Shown here one piece after another: positions 1 through 8,472 of a stretch of 64,000 nucleotides of DNA. Position 1 is the first letter of the stretch; the number at the start of each line of letters is the position of its first letter. A model generated the notes under the pieces. The model was not told where the DNA came from and searched no databases. It worked only from the letters and a program-made list of their open reading frames with translations. The position numbers and the translations under genes are program-made. The stretch is taken from positions 992,001 through 1,056,000 of the forward strand of contig CAVTWD010000001.1 in the NCBI GenBank assembly GCA_963738325.1. Reading direction: 5' to 3'. The DNA is from CAVTWD01 sp963738325. GTDB lineage: Bacteria; Actinomycetota; Acidimicrobiia; Acidimicrobiales; Ilumatobacteraceae.

Positions 1-2
1 GC

Positions 3-119
3 CTGGCCACCGGCTGGCGCGCCGACGTCCTCGGCGAGGACGTGAAAGGCCTGGTGGCCGGGCATAACGCCCTGGCCTTCGACCCCCGCGGTGAGCTGCG
101 ATTGCTCCACGTGAGCTGA
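3..119 (+). CDS. C-terminal end of an unidentified protein (partial)
   Basis: An open frame enters from the left edge and stops at TGA 117-119, giving 38 residues that end in LLHVS. Codon use is GC-rich at third positions like the rest of the window, so this is probably a genuine gene end. The segment DVKGLVAGHNALAF has the feel of the last strand and helix of a TIM-barrel amidohydrolase, but too little is present to name a family. No clear terminator follows before the next gene. Confidence 0.5.
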   Translation: MATGWRADVLGEDVKGLVAGHNALAFDPRGELRLLHVS

Positions 120-208
120 CGAGTCGCCCGAGGGCTGTCCGCCCGGCGTGGAGGGTCACGGGCTACACTCAGTTTCAATGTCACATCACTGAAGTTCGGA
201 GCCCTGCC

Positions 209-400
209 GTGAAAAAGGGTCGTCATCGGCGCTTCGAAGAAGCGCGGAAGTTGAAGCAGTCCGGGCCCGAAGCGTTCGGCGGATTCGTTCCCCGTGACGC
301 CGAGCCCCACCGGTCCGAGGAGGACGACGAGTACGCCGCCATCGCGGAGAAGTACGGCGTCACCTTCGACGACGACGACGAGGACGAGGACGCCCGGTAG
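209..400 (+). CDS. small acidic protein of unknown function
   Basis: A 63-residue protein starting at GTG 209. It has a basic N-terminus (MKKGRHRRFEEARKLK) and a strongly acidic C-terminus (DDDDEDEDAR), a charge split seen in several short actinobacterial proteins of unknown role. There is no signal peptide, membrane segment or cysteine motif. A TACACT box (164-169) lies 39 nt upstream and could be its -10 element. It ends 42 nt before typA and may be cotranscribed with it. Function not recognised; the call rests on coding-like composition and position. Confidence 0.5.
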   Translation: MKKGRHRRFEEARKLKQSGPEAFGGFVPRDAEPHRSEEDDEYAAIAEKYGVTFDDDDEDEDAR

Positions 401-442
401 CTCCCGGGGAGCCGTCTCGAGGCCGGCTTCCGCCCACCCGCT

Positions 443-2279
443 GTGAAAACGATTCCCCTCCGTAACGTCGCGCTCGTCGCCCACGTCGATCACGGCAAGA
501 CGACGCTCGTCGATGCGCTCCTGCGCGCCACCGGGGTGTTCGGCGCTCACCAGCCGCTGGTCGAACGCGTCCTCGACTCGAACGACCAGGAACGGGAACG
601 AGGCATCACGATCCTGGCCAAGGCCGCGTCGATCGAATGGCGGGGCGTGCGCATCAACCTCGTCGATACTCCCGGTCACGCCGATTTCGGCGGCGAGGTC
701 GAACGAGCCCTGGCCATGGTCGACGGTGTGCTGCTCCTCGTCGACGCGGCGGAAGGACCGCTCCCTCAGACCCGCTACGTCCTCTCGAAGGCGCTCGCCC
801 GCCACCTCCCGGCGGTCGTTGTGATCAACAAGGTCGATCGGGGCGACGCCGCGACCCGATGAGGTCCTCGACGAGATCGAGCAGCTGTTCATCGACCTCG
901 CCACCGACTCGGAGCAGTTGGCCTTCCCGGTCGTGTCGGCTATCGCCCGCGAGGGGCGCACCATCGCCGGCGTCGCCATGCCCGACGACGATGCCGGGGT
1001 CACCGCCCTCCTCGACACCTTGCTGGCCACGGTGCCTCCGCCCGGGGGCGACCCCGATGCCGCTCTGCAGGCACTCGTCACCAACCTCGACGCCAGCGAC
1101 TACCTCGGGCGCCTGGCCATCGGCCGGGTCGTCAACGGCGTGCTGCGCCGCGGCGACACGGTCGCATTGCTCGAGGAGGAGTACGGCGAAGGCGAGCCGC
1201 CGCTGCGGCGGCGCCTCACTCAGCTCATGGCCTTCCGGGGGATCGGCCGGGCCGAGGTCGACGAGCTCGGCGCGGGTGACCTGTTCGTGGTGGCCGGCTT
1301 CCCGGAGGTCGAGATCGGCGACACGATCGCCGCGCCCGACGACCCGCGGCCCCTCAGTCGCCTCATCGTCGACGAGCCGGTGCTCACGATGACCTTCGCC
1401 GTCAACACGTCCCCCCTCGCCGGGCGAGCTGGCAGATACCTCACCTCCCGACACCTGCGCGAGAGGCTGGAGCGCGAGGTGCTCGGCAACGTGTCCATCC
1501 GCGTCGAGGAAACTGACTCGCCGGACGTGATCGAGGTGGCGGGCCGGGGAGAGCTGCAGCTGGCGGTGCTGATCGAGTCGATGCGGCGAGAGGGATACGA
1601 GTTGCAGGTGAGCCGGCCCGAGGTGATCACCCGCGAGATCGACGGGCGCCGCCACGAGCCATTGGAACGCGGGGTGTGCGACGTCCCCGACGAGCACGTC
1701 GGCACCATCACCCAGGCGCTGGCCCCCCGCAAGGGCCGCGTCACCGACCTGCGTCCGGGCGACGCGGGACGCACCGTGGTCACCTTCGAGGCGCCGGCTC
1801 GGGGGCTCATCGGGTTCCGGTCGCTCCTGCTCACCGGCACGCGAGGCACCGCGCTGCTGCACCAACACCACGGCGGCTGGACACCCTGGTCCGGTGAGCT
1901 ACCCCATCGCTCGGGCGGGGCGATGATCGCCGACCGGCTCGGCGAGGCGACCGCGTACGCCCTCGACAACCTCCAGCTGCGGGGCGAGCTCTTCATCCGT
2001 CCCGGCGATGTCGTGTACGAGGGGATGGTCGTCGGCGAGAGCGCTCGAGGCGAGGACATGGTGGTGAACGCCTGCCGGGCCAAGGAGAAGACCAACATCC
2101 GCACCCACTCTCACGACGAGGGCGTGCGCCTGGCCGCGCCCCGCGAGCACACCCTCGAGACCGCCATCGAGTTCATCGCCGAGGACGAGCTGGTGGAGGT
2201 GACTCCGGACGCGATTCGCATCCGCAAGCGGGCGCTGGCCGAGACCGAGCGCCGGCGGGCGGCGAAGCGACTCGTCTGA
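443..2279 (+). CDS. typA: ribosome-associated GTPase TypA/BipA (frameshifted)
   Basis: Translational GTPase of the EF-G/LepA superfamily that binds the ribosome and is linked to 50S assembly and stress adaptation. The first part (443-862) has the P-loop AHVDHGKTT, the switch I motif RERGITI, DTPGHADF and NKVD. The second part, open from before 918, carries domains II, III and V and the TypA-specific C-terminal domain, with GRGELQLAVLIE and RAKEKTNIR. The two frames meet near 848-853: reading one G fewer gives NKVDRGDARPDEVLDEIEQL, the expected family sequence. Together they give about 611 residues, the normal TypA length. The break is therefore most likely a one-base insertion error. Start is GTG 443. 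Confidence 0.93.
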
Positions 2280-2302
2280 GATGCCTGTTGAAGCCGCGCA
2301 GG

Positions 2303-2352
2303 GTTCGTGCGGTTCACCTCGCGCAGATGCGCGCGAATCGACCCGCATGAAC
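2303..2352. repeat. 50-bp palindromic dispersed repeat, copy A
   Basis: This 50-bp element at the convergent typA and Cys-rich-gene ends is about 80% identical, in inverted orientation, to the segment at 9534-9583, with a shared 16-bp core GTTCATGCGGGTCGAT. Its ends form a 10-bp stem (GTTCGTGCGG with CCGCATGAAC, one G-T wobble), and an inner CGCGCA/TGCGCG hairpin sits in the middle. It may act as a two-way terminator or be a REP-type element. It also encodes the last codons of the minus-strand gene ending at 2314. Confidence 0.6.
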
Positions 2353-3120
2353 GTGAAGGCGGGGCGCGCGCGGCGGCCCGGCACGAGCTAGCGGCGGACG
2401 GCCGGGTGGGGGAGCAGCGTCTTCTGCTTCGCGCGCGTCGAGCAGGCCCACGAGGATCTCGTAGGCCGGTTCGCCGATCAACTCGACGAGCTCGTCGCGC
2501 AGCGCGACATACACCCGCTGCGAGGCGACAAACGCATCGGGCGCGTCCGTGCACCACCAGTGGAATTCGTGGCCGCCCTCGCCCCAATCGCGGCGCTTCC
2601 ACTCCCGCACCGTCGACGTGACGTGCCCGTGCTCATCGGTGTGCTCCTGCAACCGCAGCGGCAGCTGCCAGCACACGTCGGGCTTCCAGTCGAGTGGGCG
2701 TTCGCCGTTGGCCAGCGCGGCTTGGTGCAGCGCGCAGCCGGGCCCCGTGGGCCATCCCGGGCGGTTCAGGAAGATGCAGGCGCCGTCGACGAGGCGAGTG
2801 ATCTTCGTGCCGTCCTTCTGGGTGCGCAGCCAGCCGCCTTTCTGCGCCTTCTTGCGGAACTCCCACTGCCGATCGTCGAGCCGCTCGGCCGCGGCGGCGA
2901 CGGCTTCGGCGTCCTCGTCGTCGATGAAGTGGGCGCCGTAGCTGCAGCAGCCCTGCGCCAGCTCGGGTGCCGCCCCCGTGAGAACGCCCTGGCAACCCCT
3001 CCCGTAGATGCACGTCCATCGAGAGACGAGGAACGTGACGTCGAACACCCAGGTTCGCTCTTCATCCGGATCCTCGAAGGAGATCCACTCGTGGAGGTCG
3101 TCCGGGCGGGTCGAGGCCAT
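2314..3120 (-). CDS. cysteine-rich protein, DUF3109/YkgJ-like
   Basis: A 268-residue protein starting at ATG 3120. Conserved cysteines fall in the order CIYGRGCQG, GCCSYG, then CIFLN...GCALH...KPDVCWQLPLR. That layout resembles the zinc/iron-chelating DUF3109 and YkgJ families, where clustered cysteines bind a metal; no enzyme activity is established for them. There is no signal peptide, so it is cytoplasmic. A TAGGCT box ends 8 nt before the start codon, suggesting a leaderless mRNA. It is divergent from glcD with only 33 bp between the starts. The last codons (about residues 255-268) are made by the palindromic repeat at 2303-2352, so the native stop may once have lain upstream. Confidence 0.75.
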   Translation of the reverse strand: MASTRPDDLHEWISFEDPDEERTWVFDVTFLVSRWTCIYGRGCQGVLTGAAPELAQGCCSYGAHFIDDEDAEAVAAAAERLDDRQWEFRKKAQKGGWLRTQKDGTKITRLVDGACIFLNRPGWPTGPGCALHQAALANGERPLDWKPDVCWQLPLRLQEHTDEHGHVTSTVREWKRRDWGEGGHEFHWWCTDAPDAFVASQRVYVALRDELVELIGEPAYEILVGLLDAREAEDAAPPPGRPPLARAGPPRAPRLHVHAGRFARICAR

Positions 3121-3128
3121 GGGTTGCG

Positions 3129-3146
3129 AGCCTATGGCGCTACGGT
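3129..3146. promoter_or_regulatory. back-to-back -10 boxes of a divergent leaderless promoter pair
   Basis: TAGGCT on the minus strand (3134-3129) ends 8 nt before ATG 3120. TACGGT on the plus strand (3141-3146) ends 7 nt before ATG 3154. Neither gene has a Shine-Dalgarno sequence. Transcription would start at or next to both start codons, so each promoter's -35 region must lie inside the space or coding sequence of the other gene. Confidence 0.55.
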
Positions 3147-3153
3147 CAGGCCG

Positions 3154-4578
3154 ATGACCGACGACGCGTTGGTCGCAGAGCTGCGAGGCCAGCTCGCTCC
3201 CGACCGAGTGCGCGCCGACGCCCTCGAGCTCACGCTCTACCGCCGCGACGCCTCGAACATGAGCGGCCGGGCCGCGGTGGTCTGCTTCCCGCTCACCACC
3301 GAAGAGGTCCAGGCCTGCGTCCTGGCGGCTCGACGCCACGGCCGCCCGTTCGTCGCCCGCGGCTCGGGCACTGGGCTGGCCGGGGGCGCGGTGCCTTTGG
3401 GCGATCCCGTCGTCATCGTCACCACGAAGATGAACCAGATCGTCGACGTCGACGTGGCCGGGCGGACGGCCTGGGTGCAGCCGGGCGTCCTCAACCTCGA
3501 CCTGTCGAAGGCGGTGGCCCGCCACGGTCTGCACTTCGCGCCCGACCCTTCCAGCCAGCAGAGTTGTTCCATCGGTGGCAACGTGGCCACGAACTCTGGC
3601 GGCCCGCACTGTCTCGCCTACGGGGTGACGACTAGCCACGTGCTCGCGCTCGAAGTCGTCCTGCCCGACGGCGACGTGGTCGTGCTCGGAGGTCTGGACC
3701 CTGAGCCGCCCGGCCTCGACCTTCGCGGCGCGTTCGTCGGCGGTGAAGGCACGCTCGGCATCGCCACGCGCATCGCGGTGCGCCTCACACCCAACCCGCC
3801 TGCGATCCGAACCCTGCTCTTGGACTTCGCCTCGGTCGACGACGGGGCCGCAACGGTGAGCGCCATCATCGCCGCCGGCATCGTCCCCGCCGCCATCGAG
3901 ATGATGGACGCGCTGATCACACGCGCCGTCGAGGACTTCGTTCACGCGGGATTCCCGACGGATGCGGCCGCCGTGCTCATCGTGGAGGTCGACGGGCTCC
4001 CGGCGGGCGTGGACGACGCCGTCCAGCGGATCACCGAGATCGGTCGCGCCCACGGGGCTCGGCAGGTGCGGGTGGCGACCGACGCCGCCGAGCGGGCCCT
4101 CATCTGGAAGGGCCGCAAGAACGCCTTCGGTGCCATCGCCCGCATCAAGCCGAACTACTACCTGCACGACACGGTCGTGCCCCGAGCCCGTCTCGTCGAG
4201 GTGCTGCGCGAGGTGTACGCCATCGCGGCGCGCCACGACCTCCTCGTCATGAACGTCTTCCACGCCGGCGACGGCAACCTCCACCCGTTGCTCGTGTACG
4301 ACCAGCGCGAGCCAGGGGCCGCCGAGCGCGTCCACGCCGCGGGCGAGGAGATCGTGCGGGTGAGTGTGGCCGCCGGCGGGGTGCTGTCCGGGGAGCACGG
4401 GATCGGCATCGAGAAACGCGACTTCATGCCGCTCCTCTTCACGCCCGCCGACCTGGCCGCGCAGGACAACCTCCGGCGCGCCTTCGACCGCGACGGCATC
4501 GCCAACCCCGAAAAGGTGCTGCCGGCGGGGAGCCGCTGCGGCGATCTGCAGAGCATCCCCGCGGGCGCGTGGATCTGA
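3154..4578 (+). CDS. glcD: FAD-linked oxidase, glycolate oxidase subunit GlcD-like
   Basis: A 474-residue flavoprotein of the VAO/PCMH family that would oxidise a 2-hydroxyacid such as glycolate or lactate. The FAD-binding half holds GSGTGLAGG (residues 70-78) and GGNVATNSGG; the C-terminal cap has HAGDGNLHP and the SGEHGIG signature near the end. ATG 3154 is chosen because a TACGGT box ends 7 nt upstream and the family N-terminus begins there, although the frame stays open further 5'. It overlaps glcE by 10 nt, and glcF follows, so the three subunits form one operon. The electron acceptor is probably the membrane quinone pool, by analogy with E. coli GlcDEF. Actual substrate uncertain. Confidence 0.88.
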   Translation: MTDDALVAELRGQLAPDRVRADALELTLYRRDASNMSGRAAVVCFPLTTEEVQACVLAARRHGRPFVARGSGTGLAGGAVPLGDPVVIVTTKMNQIVDVDVAGRTAWVQPGVLNLDLSKAVARHGLHFAPDPSSQQSCSIGGNVATNSGGPHCLAYGVTTSHVLALEVVLPDGDVVVLGGLDPEPPGLDLRGAFVGGEGTLGIATRIAVRLTPNPPAIRTLLLDFASVDDGAATVSAIIAAGIVPAAIEMMDALITRAVEDFVHAGFPTDAAAVLIVEVDGLPAGVDDAVQRITEIGRAHGARQVRVATDAAERALIWKGRKNAFGAIARIKPNYYLHDTVVPRARLVEVLREVYAIAARHDLLVMNVFHAGDGNLHPLLVYDQREPGAAERVHAAGEEIVRVSVAAGGVLSGEHGIGIEKRDFMPLLFTPADLAAQDNLRRAFDRDGIANPEKVLPAGSRCGDLQSIPAGAWI

Positions 4579-5456
4579 GTGGCTTCGCGGCCGAGGTCGG
4601 CGACCACGGCCCGGTGACGTGCGTCGGGGGTCGCACCCAGTGGGACGTCGGCGGCGCGGTCGACGCGGCGGCGCGGGAGGTGCGGGCCCCGGACGGCGTC
4701 GAGTGGGTGGCGCCGGAGGAGATGACCGCCTGCTGCGGCGCCGGGACTCCGGTGGCCGAGCTGCAGGCGGCGCTCGCAGAGGTCGGCCAGTACGTCGCGC
4801 TCCCGGGTGAGGGGGCGGCGACGGTCGGGGGCGTGCTGGCCGTCGGTCGAAGCGGCCTCGACCGCCTCGGGCACGGTCCGGTGCGGGACACCCTGCTCCA
4901 GGCGCGGGTGGTCACCGCGGGCGGCGACATCGTGAAGGCGGGTGGCCCGACCGTGAAGAACGTGAGCGGCTTCGACCTCTGCCGCCTGCTCGTCGGATCG
5001 CTCGGGCTGCTCGCCTTCCTGGGCGAGGTGATCCTGCGCACACGACCCCGGCCGCGAGTGCGGCGGTGGCTCGCCGGACCAACCGACCCCTTCGCCCTGC
5101 TGCAACGCCTGTGCCGGCCCACCTCCGTGCTGTGGGATGGCACGACCACCTGGGTCTGCCTCGAAGGCTATCCGGACGACGTGGCCGCCCAAGCGAGCCT
5201 CACCGGTCTGGCCGAGGCGGGCGGCCCGCCGGCGTTGCCCTCGGGGGGCCGGCTGTCGCTCCCGCCGGGCGAGCTCCCCACGCTGGTCTCGCATGGAGGT
5301 CGCTTCGTCGCGGAGGTCGGGGTGGGGGTCGTGCACCTCGACGAACCGGTGCCGCCCCGCGTCGTCGACCCCGCCACGAGGCGCCTGCACGAACGCCTCA
5401 AGCACAACTTCGACCCGACCGGGCGCCTCAACCCGGGCCGCTTCTTGACGTCGTGA
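4569..5456 (+). CDS. glcE: FAD-binding subunit GlcE-like
   Basis: A 295-residue protein starting at GTG 4569 inside the end of glcD, so it is translationally coupled. It has a shortened PCMH-type FAD-binding domain: LPGEGAATVGGVLAVGRSG, GGPTVKNVSGFDLCRL and a C-terminal HNFDPTGRLNPGRF, all typical of GlcE. The family lacks the full catalytic cap and acts as the second flavin subunit of glycolate oxidase. Its length is slightly below E. coli GlcE (about 350). Context between glcD and glcF supports the call. Confidence 0.85.
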   Translation: MDLSGFAAEVGDHGPVTCVGGRTQWDVGGAVDAAAREVRAPDGVEWVAPEEMTACCGAGTPVAELQAALAEVGQYVALPGEGAATVGGVLAVGRSGLDRLGHGPVRDTLLQARVVTAGGDIVKAGGPTVKNVSGFDLCRLLVGSLGLLAFLGEVILRTRPRPRVRRWLAGPTDPFALLQRLCRPTSVLWDGTTTWVCLEGYPDDVAAQASLTGLAEAGGPPALPSGGRLSLPPGELPTLVSHGGRFVAEVGVGVVHLDEPVPPRVVDPATRRLHERLKHNFDPTGRLNPGRFLTS

Positions 5457-5543
5457 CCGGCGGGCCGGCTCCCTGGCGCGCGACGCCAACTCACGGTGGG
5501 GCCGGCGGGGAGCCGGTGCCCCCGGCGGTACCGTGACGACACC

Positions 5544-6692
5544 GTGGACCTGCATCTGGTCGAGGACGAGCTGGCGGCGTGCGTGGCCTGCGGGCTGTGC
5601 CTTCCGCACTGCCCGACGTACCGGGTCACCGGCGAGGAGGCGGCCTCGCCGCGGGGCCGCATCGCGGCGATGCGGGCCGTGCAGTGGCAGGGCGCGCCGA
5701 TCGACGACGACTTCGTCGCATTCATGGACGCCTGCGTCCAGTGCCGCGGGTGCGAGAGCGCGTGCCCCTCCGGCGTGCCTTTCGGCCGGCTCATGGAAAC
5801 CACCCGCGAGAGCCTTGCCGACGCCGGGCGATTCACACCCCGGTGGCAACGCCTCGCCTATCGCGTGCTCGGGCACCACCGGGTGCTGTTGACGGGATCG
5901 AGCGTGCTGGCCGCGGCGCAGCGCCTGCGCCTCGTGCCCCGACGCTTGGGCCTTCCACGACTCCCCGTCCGCCAGCGCCGTCTCCGTCCGTCGGGCGACG
6001 ACGTGTGGCTGTTCACCGGTTGCGTGATGGACGCGTGGCAGCGCGACGTCCACGGCGCGGTGCAGCGGGTGCTGGAGGCGTCCGGGCTGGGGGTGGCGCT
6101 ACCCGGCCCGGACGCAAGCTGTTGCGGCGCGTTGCACGTCCACGCCGGCTTGGGCGACGAGGCCCGCCGCCTCGCCCGCAGGACGATGGCCGCCTTTCCC
6201 GGGAACGCGCCGATCGCGGTCGACTCGGCCGGGTGTGGCGCGGCCCTCCGCGACTACGGACATCTCCTCGGTACGCCGGAGGCGGCGGCTTTCAGTGCAC
6301 GGGTGTTCGACGTCCACGAGTTGCTCGCCACCCGCGTCACCGAGCTCCCACCCGCTCGGAGGCGCCATGAGCAGCCCGTCGCCATCCAGGACCCTTGCCA
6401 CCTGCGCCACGTCCAACGCGCCCACGAGCACGTGCGAACGGTGCTGCGGCCCTACGTCGAGCTCGTCGAGCTCGACGACGAGGGGTTGTGCTGCGGCGCC
6501 GGCGGCGCGTACGCGACGCTCCATCCGGCGCTGGCCAACGAGATCAGAGCCCGCAAGCTGGCGGACATCGAGCGCTCTGGCGCGGCCGTCGTCGTCAGCG
6601 CCAACCCGGGCTGCTCGCTGCACCTCGCGGCAGCCGGCGTCACCGTCCGCCATCCGCTCGAGCTCGTGGCCGAGGCCATCGATGGCGGGTGA
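5544..6692 (+). CDS. glcF: glycolate oxidase iron-sulfur subunit GlcF-like
   Basis: A 382-residue Fe-S protein. Two ferredoxin-type motifs lie near the N-terminus (CVACGLCLPHCP at 13-24 and CVQCRGCESACP near 62-73), giving two 4Fe-4S clusters. Two CCG domains follow (DASCCGAL with SAGCGAAL; GLCCGAGG with ANPGCSLH), as in heterodisulfide-reductase-like subunits. It would pass electrons from the flavin subunits to quinones. GTG 5544 is supported by a TACCGT box ending 9 nt upstream, so it may also have its own leaderless transcript besides operon readthrough across the 87-nt gap. Confidence 0.9.
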   Translation: MDLHLVEDELAACVACGLCLPHCPTYRVTGEEAASPRGRIAAMRAVQWQGAPIDDDFVAFMDACVQCRGCESACPSGVPFGRLMETTRESLADAGRFTPRWQRLAYRVLGHHRVLLTGSSVLAAAQRLRLVPRRLGLPRLPVRQRRLRPSGDDVWLFTGCVMDAWQRDVHGAVQRVLEASGLGVALPGPDASCCGALHVHAGLGDEARRLARRTMAAFPGNAPIAVDSAGCGAALRDYGHLLGTPEAAAFSARVFDVHELLATRVTELPPARRRHEQPVAIQDPCHLRHVQRAHEHVRTVLRPYVELVELDDEGLCCGAGGAYATLHPALANEIRARKLADIERSGAAVVVSANPGCSLHLAAAGVTVRHPLELVAEAIDGG

Positions 6693-6885
6693 GTTCGATG
6701 ACATCCGCACCCGCCTCGAGCAGATCGCAGAGGAGCTGGCCGACCTCGCGCTCGTCCGCCTTCGCGAATCGATCGACGCCGGAGGGCAGGAGCCCCCGGT
6801 CGACGAGCGCCGCTTGAGCCGGGCGCGCCGGGCGGTCGAGAAGGCGATCAGCGTGCTCCGCGAGCCCGACGATCACGATGAGTAG
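6682..6885 (+). CDS. small helical protein of unknown function
   Basis: A 67-residue charged protein starting at ATG 6682, overlapping the end of glcF by 11 nt. The sequence (FDDIRTRLEQIAEELADLAL, then RRAVEKAISVLRE) predicts two amphipathic helices, possibly a coiled-coil hairpin. No domain recognised. Coupling to glcF suggests cotranscription with the glycolate oxidase genes, but nothing shows a shared function. Confidence 0.65.
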   Translation: MAGEFDDIRTRLEQIAEELADLALVRLRESIDAGGQEPPVDERRLSRARRAVEKAISVLREPDDHDE

Positions 6886-7108
6886 CGCGGTCATCACGGT
6901 CAGTAGTGCGGCTGAAAGGCACGGCGGCCGAGGAGATCGCGACCGGAACTTTGATGGGCCGTATGACCCTTTCGCGGTTCCTACCAGAGCGTAGGCTGCG
7001 CCTCAGCGGTGGTGTGGATGGACGCGGCTCGAGGCGCGACGCGACAGCGGTGGAGGAGGAGTTCTTCGTGAGCGGATCGGCGCACGGACGGGCGCGGGAG
7101 GCCGGACG
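6886..7108 (+). other. upstream region of the exported protein gene; no convincing gene
   Basis: This 223-bp stretch holds a 68-codon open frame (6906-7112) with an Arg-rich, unconserved-looking product that I do not accept as a gene. A TAGGCT box (6992-6997) could be the -10 element for the gene at 7109, leaving a leader of about 100 nt. GGGAGG about 7 nt before GTG 7109 is a good ribosome binding site and fixes that start. Confidence 0.35.
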
Positions 7109-8371
7109 GTGATCCGCGAGTCGAAGGGCCGGTTCCTCACGCTGGTCCTGGCACCCGTCCTGGTGGTGGCGGTGACCGCGCTCGTGATGCTCCCTCGCCA
7201 CCAGAGCACGGTCAAGGTCAACGCCGACGGCCCGATCGTCCACATCCGGGCGCCGCAAGGGAACTCGCGGTTCTCGATGGGCGAGCTCGACGTCGTGGCG
7301 GAGGCGACCGACAGCGACGGCCTCGCGGCCGCCGAGTTGCGCATCGACGGCCGGCGGGTCGACGGCGTCGCCATGAAGGGCGGCTCCGACGAGGAGGTTC
7401 GCTTCAGCTGGACTCCCACCAAGCCCGGTGACTACGACATCGAGGTGCGGGCCCGGGACCTGACCGGGGCGTGGGGCGCGCCGGCCCAACTCGCCGTGAC
7501 CTTCGTCGACGACGAACCCGCCCTGCCGCCGCCTCCGACGTTCCCGGCCACCACGGCCACGGGGGTCGTCGTCACGATCGCCCCGATCGCGCCGGCGCTC
7601 ATCACGGCGCCCGGTCCGACGTCACCTCCGGGCACGCTGCTGCCGCCGCTGACGGGCACCAGCGCTCCCACGACGTCCGGTACCGGTGGCACCCCGGGCA
7701 GCACCCCTGGCGTCCCCGGGACCCCGGGAACGCCAGGCACGCCAGCGACGACCCCGGGCACGCACGGAACGCCGGGCCCGACGGCGACGACGGCGACGAC
7801 GCTGCCGACCACCGTCCCCACAACGACGGCGCCCTGTGTCCTGACGAAGGCGCCGGCGCTCGGCAGTGTGAGTCTCGTCCAGGGGTCTGACCCCACCTTC
7901 GCATGGGATCCGCCCGTGCCGCCCTGCTTGCAAGTGGTCCAGGTGCTGTACATCGACGTGAGTGGCCCGAGAGCGCAGAGCATCAGGACCCCGCCGTTGG
8001 CCTACAACGTCGTCCAGTTCACGCTGACGTCTCCGCCTTTAGAGGTCTGCAAGACCCCGGGCGGGTCGCCCCTGATGGCGACGTGGCACGTCACGGCCTA
8101 CGACGCCACGGGTGGGACATGGGACTCCGGCGACCAGTCGTTCACCACCGGGGCCTGCCCACCCCCCGACACGACCACGACCACGGTTCCGGACACCACG
8201 ACGACGACGGTTCCGGACACCACGACGACAACGGTTCCGGACACCACGACGACGGTTCCGGACACCACCACGACGACGGTTCCGGACACCACGACCACCA
8301 CGATGGATACGACCACCTCGTCGAGCGATACAACGACAACGATCGACACCACGCCGGCATCCGTTCCGTAG
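7109..8371 (+). CDS. exported Ig-like protein with Pro/Gly- and Thr-rich linkers
   Basis: A 420-residue protein with an N-terminal hydrophobic anchor or signal (FLTLVLAPVLVVAVTALVML). An Ig-like/Big-type beta domain follows (about 37-135: GPIVHIRAPQGN, ELRIDGRRVDG, VRFSWTPTKPGDYDIEVRA). Next come a Pro/Gly/Thr-rich stretch with collagen-like GTPGTPGT units, a second beta domain with three to four cysteines, and a tail of repeated PDTTTTTV units. The layout suits a cell-surface protein spanning a thick wall. It is a paralogue of the next gene, sharing the GRRVD and VRFSWTP signatures. Function unknown. Confidence 0.8.
   Translation: MIRESKGRFLTLVLAPVLVVAVTALVMLPRHQSTVKVNADGPIVHIRAPQGNSRFSMGELDVVAEATDSDGLAAAELRIDGRRVDGVAMKGGSDEEVRFSWTPTKPGDYDIEVRARDLTGAWGAPAQLAVTFVDDEPALPPPPTFPATTATGVVVTIAPIAPALITAPGPTSPPGTLLPPLTGTSAPTTSGTGGTPGSTPGVPGTPGTPGTPATTPGTHGTPGPTATTATTLPTTVPTTTAPCVLTKAPALGSVSLVQGSDPTFAWDPPVPPCLQVVQVLYIDVSGPRAQSIRTPPLAYNVVQFTLTSPPLEVCKTPGGSPLMATWHVTAYDATGGTWDSGDQSFTTGACPPPDTTTTTVPDTTTTTVPDTTTTTVPDTTTTVPDTTTTTVPDTTTTTMDTTTSSSDTTTTIDTTPASVP
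8166..8311 (+). repeat. in-frame tandem repeats encoding PDTTTTTV
   Basis: About six consecutive units of 21-24 bp, each built on ACGGTTCCGGACACCACGAC, encode PDTTTT(T)V. Unit length varies by whole codons, as expected from slippage that keeps the frame. It forms a flexible, glycosylatable stalk at the C-terminus of the exported protein. It is not a CRISPR array: there are no unique spacers. Confidence 0.85.
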
Positions 8372-8472
8372 GGCGGCGTATCCTCTCTCCGCGTGGCGAC
8401 GTTGGCCCGGGCGGGGGCCGCTGACGCCGGCCGTCCATGGTCCGGTGAAGCGGAGGGAGGAGGTGGTCCTTG

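Noticed and set aside
443..2279. Programmed ribosomal frameshifting in typA and the other broken genes
   Set aside because: No slippery heptamer with downstream pseudoknot; breaks go in both directions and affect unrelated genes, which fits sequence error.
4158..6053. 631-codon open frame on the minus strand opposite glcD/glcE/glcF, and similar long antisense frames elsewhere
   Set aside because: GC-rich third positions of the real genes remove stops on the other strand; the products are His/Arg/Gly-rich with no family motifs, while the plus strand carries clear conserved proteins.
6906..7112. 68-codon open frame overlapping the start of the Ig-like protein gene
   Set aside because: Arg-rich product with no recognisable feature and a likely -10 box inside it; better explained as promoter and leader of the next gene.
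8166..8311. Regular 24-bp repeats suggestive of a CRISPR array
   Set aside because: No spacers between units; repeats are contiguous and encode PDTTTTTV in frame inside an exported protein. The same reasoning excludes the repeats at 46786-46984.
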